A stretch of DNA of 64,000 bases, from the NCBI RefSeq assembly GCF_019857205.1, contig NZ_JAHWXO010000007.1, forward strand, positions 149,946 through 213,945. Direction: 5' to 3'. Below, piece by piece: positions 57,037 to 64,000 of the stretch. A program made the position numbers and the translations under genes. This stretch comes from Qipengyuania pacifica. GTDB lineage: Bacteria; Pseudomonadota; Alphaproteobacteria; Sphingomonadales; Sphingomonadaceae. Below the pieces are notes generated by a model that had not been told where the DNA came from, did no database searches, and was given only the letters and a program-made list of their open reading frames with translations. Each line of letters opens with the position of its first letter. The first letter of the stretch is position 1.

Positions 57037-58299
57037 ATGGACAGCCAGATCGCCGAGCCGGATGCCGCGGCGAGGATCGCGTCAATTCCGATCGAGGAAA
57101 TCGACGTGGCCCGGCCAAGCCTGTTTCAGAACGATACCATCGGTCTATTTTTTGACAGGTTGCGCGCCGAAGAACCTGTCCACTACTGCCGCGAGAGCTA
57201 TGTCGGCCCTTACTGGTCCATTACCAAGTTCGACGACATCATGTCGGTGGACACCAATCATAAGGTCTTCTCTTCGGAAGCGAAGCTAGGCGGAATTGCA
57301 ATCCAGGACATGCATTCGGTGGAAGGCGCGCTCGAACTTGAAATGTTCATAGCGATGGACCCGCCCAAGCACGATCAGCAGCGCAAGGCGGTGACTCCGG
57401 CAGTGGCTCCGTCCAACCTGCAACTGCTCGAGCCGATCATCCGCAAGCGCGCGGGAGAGATTCTCGATGAACTCCCGATTGGCGAAGATTTCGACTGGGT
57501 GGATAAGGTTGCGATCGAGTTGACGACGATGACGCTGGCAACCTTGTTTGATTTCCCTTGGGAGGAGCGGCGCAAGCTGACGCGCTGGTCCGATGTAGCA
57601 ACTGCGGCACCTGAAACCGGGATCGTCGAATCCTACGAGGCGCGGCGCGAAGAACTCATCGGTTGCGCGATGTATTTCAAGACTCTGTGGGACGAACGGA
57701 TAAACGAGGAGCCGAAGAACGACCTCATCTCGATGATGGCTCATTCTCCCGCCACGCGCGACATGCCGTTCCTCGAGTTTCTCGGCAATCTTATGCTGCT
57801 GATCGTCGGTGGAAACGACACAACACGCAATTCCATCAGCGGCGGCGTGCTCGCCTTGAACCAAAGCCCGGACGAGTACGCGAAACTCGACGCGGATCCT
57901 TCGCTCATTAGCAAAATGGTTCCGGAAATCATCCGTTGGCAGACCCCCCTCACTCATATGCGCCGCACCGCGCTGGAAGATTGGGAGATCGGCGGCAAAC
58001 AGATCAAGAAGGGCGACAAGGTGGTGATGTGGTACCTGTCAGGCAACCGCGACGAGAGTGCTATCGAGCGCGCGGACCAGTTCATCATCGACCGCAAAAA
58101 TCCGCGCCATCACCTCTCATTCGGCTATGGCATTCACCGCTGCATGGGAAACCGGCTCGCGGAACTGCAGCTGCGGATCATCTGGGAAGAAATTCACAAG
58201 CGCTTTTCCCGGGTCGAGGTTACAGGTGAACCAGAGCGTCTTTTTTCAAACCTCGTCCGCGGAATCACCAGGCTGCCGGTGCGGCTCCGCGCCCGCTGA
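57037..58299 (+). CDS. Cytochrome P450
   Basis: 420 aa soluble bacterial P450. I-helix oxygen motif VGGNDTTRN, K-helix EIIR in VPEIIRWQTPL, and heme loop FGYGIHRCMGNRLAE with the thiolate C369. ATG 57037 follows GAAGGAA. It is the first gene of the divergent operon and is followed by its ferredoxin. The HMRR after the K-helix and overall style recall CYP125/142-type steroid and terpenoid hydroxylases; substrate unproven. Confidence 0.95.
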   Translation: MDSQIAEPDAAARIASIPIEEIDVARPSLFQNDTIGLFFDRLRAEEPVHYCRESYVGPYWSITKFDDIMSVDTNHKVFSSEAKLGGIAIQDMHSVEGALELEMFIAMDPPKHDQQRKAVTPAVAPSNLQLLEPIIRKRAGEILDELPIGEDFDWVDKVAIELTTMTLATLFDFPWEERRKLTRWSDVATAAPETGIVESYEARREELIGCAMYFKTLWDERINEEPKNDLISMMAHSPATRDMPFLEFLGNLMLLIVGGNDTTRNSISGGVLALNQSPDEYAKLDADPSLISKMVPEIIRWQTPLTHMRRTALEDWEIGGKQIKKGDKVVMWYLSGNRDESAIERADQFIIDRKNPRHHLSFGYGIHRCMGNRLAELQLRIIWEEIHKRFSRVEVTGEPERLFSNLVRGITRLPVRLRAR

Positions 58300-58327
58300 C
58301 TCTCGAGATCGAAATGCGGAGTTCAAG

Positions 58328-58654
58328 ATGATCAAAATTACGTTCGTGGCTAGCGATGGTGAGCGACGGGAGGTCGAAATAGAAGAAGGCGAGACAGCCA
58401 GGGAAGCGGCGCTATACAATGACGTGCCGGGTATCGATGGCGATTGCGGAGGGGTATGTGCTTGCGCGACCTGTCATGTGCATGTCGATCCCGAATGGAT
58501 CGACAAGGTGGGTCGGCTTATGCATGATGGAATGGAGGCCGACCTCTTGCAGTTCGCCGAAGGCACCACTGAATACAGTCGCCTTGCCTGTCAGATTCCG
58601 ATGAAGCCGATGCTGGATGGATTGGTTCTTCACCTACCCGAACAACAATACTGA
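58328..58654 (+). CDS. [2Fe-2S] ferredoxin (adrenodoxin type)
   Basis: 108 aa. Cluster cysteines C40, C46, C49 and C88 in CGGVCACATCHV and RLACQI match the vertebrate/putidaredoxin type, which reduces P450s. Start ATG 58328, 28 bases after the P450. The partner ferredoxin reductase is not in this window. Confidence 0.95.
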   Translation: MIKITFVASDGERREVEIEEGETAREAALYNDVPGIDGDCGGVCACATCHVHVDPEWIDKVGRLMHDGMEADLLQFAEGTTEYSRLACQIPMKPMLDGLVLHLPEQQY

Positions 58655-58722
58655 CGGAGGGATCCTCGTCCCCGTAGCCTACATTCTTATCTGTCTTTCC
58701 TTGATTCTTCGAGAAAACACCC

Positions 58723-59934
58723 ATGGCCACACAAATCGAGCCCGCAACCCAGACCGACGAAGACGCCTTCCGCGCGGAAGTGCAGCAGTTTCTGGCGGAC
58801 AATTTTCCCGCCGAACTCAAGGGCCAGTCGAACGCGCTGGCCGGCGTGGACGGCCCCACCAATGAAACGCCGGCGCAGACCAAGTGGCGCGAAGCCGTGG
58901 GCGCGCGCGGCTGGGGCACCCCCACCTGGCCGAAGGAATACGGCGGCGGCGGCCTCACCAAGGCGCAGGCCAAGATCATCGACCAGGAATTCGCCAAGGC
59001 GGGTGCCTACAACCCGATCGGCGGCATGGGCGTCATGATGTTCGGGCCGACGCTGCTCGAATACGGGAACGAGGCGCAGAAAAAGGAACACATCCCGCCG
59101 ATCACCCGCGGCGAGATCCGCTGGTGCCAGGGCTATTCGGAACCCAATGCCGGCTCCGACCTTGCCAACCTCCAGACCTTTGCCGAGGACAAGGGGGACC
59201 ACTACCTCGTCAACGGCCAGAAGACCTGGACCAGCGGCGGCCAATGGGCCGACAAGTGCTTTGCAATTGTGCGAACCGACAAGAGCGACAAGCACAAGGG
59301 CATCAGCTTCATGCTGATCGACATGGACAAGCCCGGTGTCGAAGTTCGCCCGATCACCATGATCAGCGGGACCAGCCCGTTCTGCGAAACCTTTTTCACC
59401 GACGTGAAGGTGCCCAAGGAAAACCTCGTCGGCGAGGAAGGCCAGGGCTGGACCATCGGCAAGCGCCTGCTGCAGCACGAGCGCACCAATATCTCGGGCG
59501 GCGGCAGCCTCGCCCGTCTCATGGGCCAGAGCCTTGGCGATATCGCCAAGAAGTACCAGCCGACGGGCGCCGACGGCGAACTCGCCGATGCGGTGCTGCG
59601 CGACAAGATCGCTGATTTCGAAATCCGCTGGAACAGCTTCCTGCTCACCGCGCGCCGCGCGATGGAAGAGAGCAAGGCAGCTGGCGGCGTCTCCGAAATC
59701 AGCTCTGTGCTCAAGAAGCTCGGCACCAAGCTGAGCCAGGAACGCAGCGAATTGCTGATCGAAATCCGCGGGTTGCAGGGCCTCGGCTGGGAAGGCGACG
59801 GCTTTTCGGACGGCGAGCTGGAGGCCGTGCGCGCGTGGCTCTTCGGCAAGGCGACCACCATCTATGGCGGCTCGACCGAAATCCAGAACAACATCATCGC
59901 CAAGCGCGTGCTCGGCATGCTCGACCACCAGTAA
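58723..59934 (+). CDS. Acyl-CoA dehydrogenase, long subunit
   Basis: 403 aa. WPKEYGGGGLTKAQAK, QGYSEPNAGSDLANLQTFA, NGQKTWTSGGQWADK and the C-terminal GGSTEIQNNIIAKRVLGML. Codons are strongly GC-ending compared with neighbours. Separated by 68 bases from the ferredoxin. It pairs with the next gene. Confidence 0.95.
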   Translation: MATQIEPATQTDEDAFRAEVQQFLADNFPAELKGQSNALAGVDGPTNETPAQTKWREAVGARGWGTPTWPKEYGGGGLTKAQAKIIDQEFAKAGAYNPIGGMGVMMFGPTLLEYGNEAQKKEHIPPITRGEIRWCQGYSEPNAGSDLANLQTFAEDKGDHYLVNGQKTWTSGGQWADKCFAIVRTDKSDKHKGISFMLIDMDKPGVEVRPITMISGTSPFCETFFTDVKVPKENLVGEEGQGWTIGKRLLQHERTNISGGGSLARLMGQSLGDIAKKYQPTGADGELADAVLRDKIADFEIRWNSFLLTARRAMEESKAAGGVSEISSVLKKLGTKLSQERSELLIEIRGLQGLGWEGDGFSDGELEAVRAWLFGKATTIYGGSTEIQNNIIAKRVLGMLDHQ

Positions 59935-59952
59935 GAGAGGGGAGCAAGGACA

Positions 59953-61023
59953 ATGGCCGTTCTCAACGAAGAACAGGAAATGCTGCGCGACATGGCGCGC
60001 GAATGGACCGTCAACGAAAGCCCGGTCACCGAATTCCGCAAGGTCCGCGCCAGCGGCGAGCCCGAAGCCTTCAACCGCGACGCCTATGCGACGATGGCGC
60101 AGATGGGCTGGGCCGGGGTCATCATCCCCGAAGAGCATGGCGGGTCGGACTTCGGCTTCCTGTCCGCGGGCCTCGTCGTCGAGGAACTCGGCAAGACGCT
60201 CACCGCCAGCCCGCTGGTGATGAACACCGTCGCCGCCTCGGCGATCGTTCTTGGCGGCAGCGACGAGCAGAAGGCCAGGTGGCTGCCCAGGCTGGCGAGC
60301 GGCGAGGCCATCGCCACCCTCGCCGTCGACGAAGGGCCGAGCCACGATCCTGCGAAGATCGAGACCAGTGTGTCCGACGGCAAGCTGAGCGGCACCAAGG
60401 CCTTCGTCCATGAAGCGCATGGTGCGGACCTGTTCGTCGTCGCGGCGAAGGACGGGCTTTACCTGGTCGAGAAAGGCGACGGCGTCGCGCTCACCACCCG
60501 CAAGCTGACCGACCAGCGCAGCCATGCCGACGTCACCTTCGACGGCGCGGCGGCGGAGAAGCTCGCCAATGGCGGCGACAACCTGCTCGATGACGTGCTC
60601 GACCGCGCGCGCGTGCTCACCGCAGCCGAAATGCTCGGCATGGCGCAGCAAGTGTTCGACGACACGCTCGACTATCTGAAGCAGCGCGTGCAGTTCAACC
60701 AGGTGCTGGCGAGCTTCCAGGCGCTGCAACACCGCATGGCGGACCTCTTCGCCGATCTCGCCCAGATGCGCAGCGCGGTCGAGGCGGGCCTGCAAGCCGT
60801 CGATGCCGGCTTCGGCGTGGCGCGCGCGGCGACCATCGCCAAGGCGGAAGCCAACCGCGTTATGCACACCATGGCAAACGAGGGCATCCAGCTGCACGGC
60901 GGGATCGGCATGACCGATGAGTACGACGTCGGCTTCTATCTCAAGCGCGCCCGCGTGCTGGAGCAGAGCTTCGGTTCGTCGAGCTGGTTAAAGGACCGAT
61001 TTTCCAAGCTGTCTGGCTACTAG
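59953..61023 (+). CDS. Acyl-CoA dehydrogenase, short subunit
   Basis: 356 aa. WAGVIIPEEHGGSDFGF at the start, a middle domain without the GSD motif, and C-terminal LKQRVQFNQVLASFQALQHR and LHGGIGMTDEYDVGFY. It follows the long subunit by 18 bases with an AGGGGAGCAAGG leader. Strong GC-ending codon use like its partner. Presumably an alpha2beta2 enzyme. Confidence 0.94.
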   Translation: MAVLNEEQEMLRDMAREWTVNESPVTEFRKVRASGEPEAFNRDAYATMAQMGWAGVIIPEEHGGSDFGFLSAGLVVEELGKTLTASPLVMNTVAASAIVLGGSDEQKARWLPRLASGEAIATLAVDEGPSHDPAKIETSVSDGKLSGTKAFVHEAHGADLFVVAAKDGLYLVEKGDGVALTTRKLTDQRSHADVTFDGAAAEKLANGGDNLLDDVLDRARVLTAAEMLGMAQQVFDDTLDYLKQRVQFNQVLASFQALQHRMADLFADLAQMRSAVEAGLQAVDAGFGVARAATIAKAEANRVMHTMANEGIQLHGGIGMTDEYDVGFYLKRARVLEQSFGSSSWLKDRFSKLSGY

Positions 61024-61025
61024 AA

Positions 61026-61060
61026 ACCTGCATGTAGTGACCTGCATGGCATTTTTGCCA
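61026..61060 (+). repeat. Direct repeat and small hairpin after the dehydrogenases
   Basis: ACCTGCATG occurs at 61026-61034 and 61040-61048, followed by TGGCA-TTTT-TGCCA (61047-61060). It lies between the acyl-CoA dehydrogenase and TonB receptor genes and could be a weak terminator or regulator site. Confidence 0.25.
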
Positions 61061-61189
61061 CATGCTTGTCGACAATGTGAAATAATCCGTCAATTCATCT
61101 ACCAAGTCTTGAAATGAAACGCGCTTATCGGCATCGTTTCTAACATCGACTAGTGCCTAGGATGGGGCACATTCTTAGAGGAGAGGCAC

Positions 61190-63922
61190 ATGAAAAGATT
61201 TCCATCACGCCACCATTGCGCCCTTGGTGCATTGGCAGCGGCACTTGCCTTCACACCGACAGCCGCCTTCGCCCAGGATGTTGGCGAACCCGATGCGGAT
61301 CTGGTTGAAGGGGCCGATGTCGAAGACCAAAACGTAATCATTGTTACCGCGCAAGGGCGATCGCAGGTCTTGGCGGATGTTCCAGTCGCCGTGTCAGCTG
61401 TTTCCGGAGAAACCCTCCAGAATTCGGGCGCCAGCGACATACGTGAGCTGAACCAGGTTGCACCGTCCCTGCTGGTGTCTTCCACCGGCAACGAAGCTAA
61501 CGGTTCCGCGCGTATTCGCGGTATCGGCACGGTCGGCGACAACCCTGGTCTGGAAAGTTCGGTCGCGGTTTTTGTCGATGGAGTCTATCGCTCTCGTTCG
61601 GGAAGCGCCCTGAGTGAGCTCGGCCCTATCGACAGGGTCGAAATCCTTCGCGGTCCCCAAGGTACTCTGGGCGGGCGGAACTCATCGGCAGGCCTGATCA
61701 ATATCTACACCGCACCGCCCGAGTTCGATTTCAGCGCATACGGGGCCTTCACTTATGGCAACTATGATGCGATCCGCGTCGAAGGTGGCATAAACGCTCC
61801 GCTTGGCGACACCGTAGCTGCGCGTGTGGACGGCGTTTACTTTGAGCGCGACGGCTTCTACAACGATATTACCAACGGCGGGACGATCAACAATCGCGAT
61901 CGTTATCTGGTCCGCGGTCAGCTCCTGTTCGAACCCAATGACGACCTGTCCATTCGCCTTGTCGGGGATTATTCCAAAAAGGACGAAGCGTGCTGTGCCG
62001 CGACGTTCGTCCAGCCCGAGTTTGCTCCGCTTGCACGGATCAGCGCTGGATTTGATCCCTTTACGAGGCCATCGGATGGGGCCGCCCTGACGAGTACCGC
62101 AAATCCGATCGTTCCCGTGTTGCTTGCGCTTGGGCAGGATCCGCGTGCCCTCACCCAGGATACATTCAACCGCGACCTGTACCCTACGCCGGGCAGAAGC
62201 TATGAAGGCGAAACCGAAGACTACGGTATTTCGGCTGAGATCAATTGGGATTTCGGGAACGTCACGTTGACGTCTATCACGGGCTACCGTGAATATGCCA
62301 ACAGCCAGGGATCTGACACCGATTACACTACTGTCGATATTCTCTACCGCGCTCCGACCGAGAATGCTCTTGCTCGAGACTTTGAAACATTCACTCAGGA
62401 ACTGCGCCTTACCGGTGAGGCCTTCGATGGCAAACTCGATTGGTTGATCGGCGCGTATTACGCCAATGAAGAACTGCAGGTGCGTGACAATCTGCGGTTC
62501 GGCACCCAGTACGGCAATTTCGTAGCGTGCCGCATCGCTATCGCGATCAACCCGGCTTTGGTCAATCCGGGGGCTTCCAATTGCCTGGGTGCCAACGTGG
62601 CGGCATTGGACGGTACGCTGACCGGAAGCCCGGCATTCGGCGCTGCAACCCCGGCGATCCTCGCAGGTATCAACAACCTTGCAAGCATCAGCGATTTGGG
62701 AACGGTCAGCGAGGTCTACAATCAGACGAGTGAGAACTTCGCGTTCTTCACGCATAATATCTTTGCGATCACGGATACGCTCGATTTGACGCTGGGGCTT
62801 CGTTATACAAACGAAACCAAGGACTTCGACGCAACTTTCCGCAACGACAACACGGTTTGTCCGACAAACCGCAATCTGCTCGGAGGCTTTCTGGGTGTTC
62901 CGACTTTGGCACCTCTGGCCGGTGGTATCATCAGCCTTTCCTGCCAAGGCAATTCGACATCGGAGCTCGATGGAGTTTCTCTCGAAGACTCGCGCGAAGA
63001 AGAGGAGTTTACCGGCACGGCTATCCTGAGCTGGAAGCCAACTCCCGATCTGCTAGTCTACGGTTCGTATTCACGCGGCTACAAGGCGGGCGGTTTCAAC
63101 CTCGACAGGTCTGCACTGTCAAATCCGCTTGCGTTCGATCCGGCCAATATCTCGGCAGCCGCGCTGCAGTTCGATGAAGAAACAGTCGATGCATATGAGA
63201 TCGGCCTCAAATACTCGACACGCGAGTTCGGGGTTAGCATTGCAGGCTTCCGGCAAGAGTTCAGTAACTTCCAGTTGAACACGTTCAATGGGGCGTTCTA
63301 CATTGTGCAGACGGTCAATAGTTGCGATAGCGATCTCGGCGGGGCCGACAGAGACGCAAGCGCGACAACCGGTGCATGCTCTTCCGATGAAGTTGCACCA
63401 GGTCTGATCGCTCAAGGTGTCGAGATCGAAACCTATCTACGGCCCGCTCGTGATTTGGATATTACCCTTGGCGTCACCTATTCTGATACGAGCTTTGAAG
63501 ACAATCTTATCGGGGACGATACCGGGGCACCGCTCGACCCCGCACTACGCTTGCTGCCAGGCGACAACCTGTCGAATGCACCAGAGATCGTGGCAACATC
63601 GTCGCTTACGTGGACGCCGCCAATCGGCGACAGTGGGCTCGAAGGCCTGGTCTTCGTGAACGCTCGTATGGCTGGTGATTACAACACCGGCTCCGACCTG
63701 CTCTTCGGCAAGGAACAGGACAGCTTCGTCGTAGTGAACGGGCGTGTGGGTCTGACCAATATTGCGGATCGCTTCGCGATCGAGGGATGGGTCAATAATT
63801 TGTTTGACGTTGGGTATACGCAGGTGGCCTTCAACACGCCTTTCGTGGCTCCGCAACAAACGTTCTCCGCTTTTCTTGCGGAACCCCGGACTTACGGCAT
63901 CACCGTGCGCGGCAAGTTTTAA
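61190..63922 (+). CDS. TonB-dependent outer-membrane receptor
   Basis: 910 aa. Signal peptide ending AAFAQDV near residue 28, plug start IIVTAQGRSQVLADVPVAV, plug motif RVEILRGPQGTLGGRNSSAG and C-terminal VRGKF. ATG 61190 follows GAGGAGAGG. It lies downstream of the P450 operon and ends in a strong terminator; probably the uptake route for the pathway substrate (position-based inference). Confidence 0.94.
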   Translation: MKRFPSRHHCALGALAAALAFTPTAAFAQDVGEPDADLVEGADVEDQNVIIVTAQGRSQVLADVPVAVSAVSGETLQNSGASDIRELNQVAPSLLVSSTGNEANGSARIRGIGTVGDNPGLESSVAVFVDGVYRSRSGSALSELGPIDRVEILRGPQGTLGGRNSSAGLINIYTAPPEFDFSAYGAFTYGNYDAIRVEGGINAPLGDTVAARVDGVYFERDGFYNDITNGGTINNRDRYLVRGQLLFEPNDDLSIRLVGDYSKKDEACCAATFVQPEFAPLARISAGFDPFTRPSDGAALTSTANPIVPVLLALGQDPRALTQDTFNRDLYPTPGRSYEGETEDYGISAEINWDFGNVTLTSITGYREYANSQGSDTDYTTVDILYRAPTENALARDFETFTQELRLTGEAFDGKLDWLIGAYYANEELQVRDNLRFGTQYGNFVACRIAIAINPALVNPGASNCLGANVAALDGTLTGSPAFGAATPAILAGINNLASISDLGTVSEVYNQTSENFAFFTHNIFAITDTLDLTLGLRYTNETKDFDATFRNDNTVCPTNRNLLGGFLGVPTLAPLAGGIISLSCQGNSTSELDGVSLEDSREEEEFTGTAILSWKPTPDLLVYGSYSRGYKAGGFNLDRSALSNPLAFDPANISAAALQFDEETVDAYEIGLKYSTREFGVSIAGFRQEFSNFQLNTFNGAFYIVQTVNSCDSDLGGADRDASATTGACSSDEVAPGLIAQGVEIETYLRPARDLDITLGVTYSDTSFEDNLIGDDTGAPLDPALRLLPGDNLSNAPEIVATSSLTWTPPIGDSGLEGLVFVNARMAGDYNTGSDLLFGKEQDSFVVVNGRVGLTNIADRFAIEGWVNNLFDVGYTQVAFNTPFVAPQQTFSAFLAEPRTYGITVRGKF

Positions 63923-63940
63923 ACTTACTCGCTAATTGCA

Positions 63941-63978
63941 AGAGGGTTCGGCGCTTCGCTGTGTCGAGCCCTCTTTTT
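63941..63978 (+). terminator. Rho-independent terminator
   Basis: AGAGGGTTCGGC pairs with GTCGAGCCCTCT (two G-T wobbles) and is followed by TTTTT. It lies 19 bases after the TonB receptor stop. Confidence 0.9.
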
Positions 63979-64000
63979 CGAACTTTTATTTGCTCACGAC

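Noticed and set aside
58687..60897. Open frame of 736 codons on the minus strand
   Set aside because: It lies antisense to two clear acyl-CoA dehydrogenases with full family motifs. Long antisense frames are expected in this very GC-rich stretch, and the product matches nothing.
1..64000. CRISPR arrays, tRNA or rRNA genes, intact insertion sequences
   Set aside because: No regularly spaced repeats, no cloverleaf with a CCA-type end, and no transposase were found by eye.

Overview
The window reads as chromosomal DNA of a Gram-negative alphaproteobacterium, most likely a sphingomonad (Erythrobacteraceae or Novosphingobium type). This is inferred from the generally high GC content, three large TonB-dependent receptors with sphingomonad-style plug domains, a TPR-sulfotransferase, many acyl-CoA dehydrogenases, and a BVMO/P450/Coq4/DUF35 catabolic cluster. 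No rRNA, tRNA, CRISPR array or intact insertion sequence was recognised. The left edge cuts a gene; the right edge falls just after a clear terminator.

Layout. 1-6.9 kb: the 3' part of a fused hydantoinase/5-oxoprolinase, an aldehyde dehydrogenase, and a divergent pair of acyl-CoA dehydrogenases, the second of which lacks its middle domain. 7.0-10.9 kb: a LuxR-type regulator divergent from cysD-cysNC (sulfate activation to PAPS). 11.0-16.2 kb: a two-component system, then a beta-carbonic anhydrase, a SulP anion transporter and a second carbonic-anhydrase homologue that has lost two zinc ligands. 16.2-22.9 kb (minus strand): a TPR-sulfotransferase, a TonB receptor and a BCCT transporter. 23.2-28.9 kb: a signalling set of EAL protein, LysM/TPR lipoprotein, Ser/Thr kinase with HAMP, FHA protein and PP2C phosphatase, resembling the threonine-phosphorylation switch of type VI secretion but with no secretion genes visible. 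29.0-35.8 kb: a DUF202 membrane protein, a small conserved protein, glycosyltransferases, and a sucrose-phosphate synthase/phosphatase fusion broken by one in-frame TGA, then a Crp-type regulator. 35.8-42.1 kb: an AT-richer patch with an orphan MCE (MlaD-like) gene and a damaged MarR gene, next to an EmrA-EmrB-NodT-like tripartite efflux operon.

42.5-63.9 kb is a catabolic region bounded by TonB receptors. A minus-strand operon (about 56.8 to 45.9 kb) encodes a GntR regulator, nitronate-monooxygenase-family flavoprotein, Coq4-like protein, thiolase-like aldolase candidate, DUF35 zinc-ribbon protein, two acyl-CoA dehydrogenases, acyl-CoA synthetase, Baeyer-Villiger monooxygenase and alpha/beta hydrolase. 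A divergent plus-strand operon encodes a cytochrome P450, its [2Fe-2S] ferredoxin and two more acyl-CoA dehydrogenases. Together they look like a pathway that hydroxylates and Baeyer-Villiger-oxidises an alicyclic (steroid- or terpenoid-like) substrate, hydrolyses the lactone, activates the acid with CoA and shortens it by beta-oxidation plus retro-aldol cleavage. The substrate cannot be read from sequence.

Most interesting signals: the zinc-site-dead carbonic anhydrase partnered with SulP; the TGA inside the sucrose-phosphatase domain; the mid-domain-deleted acyl-CoA dehydrogenase; the orphan kinase/FHA/phosphatase switch; the broken MarR gene beside an efflux pump; and the possible aldolase/DUF35 pair in the BVMO operon.
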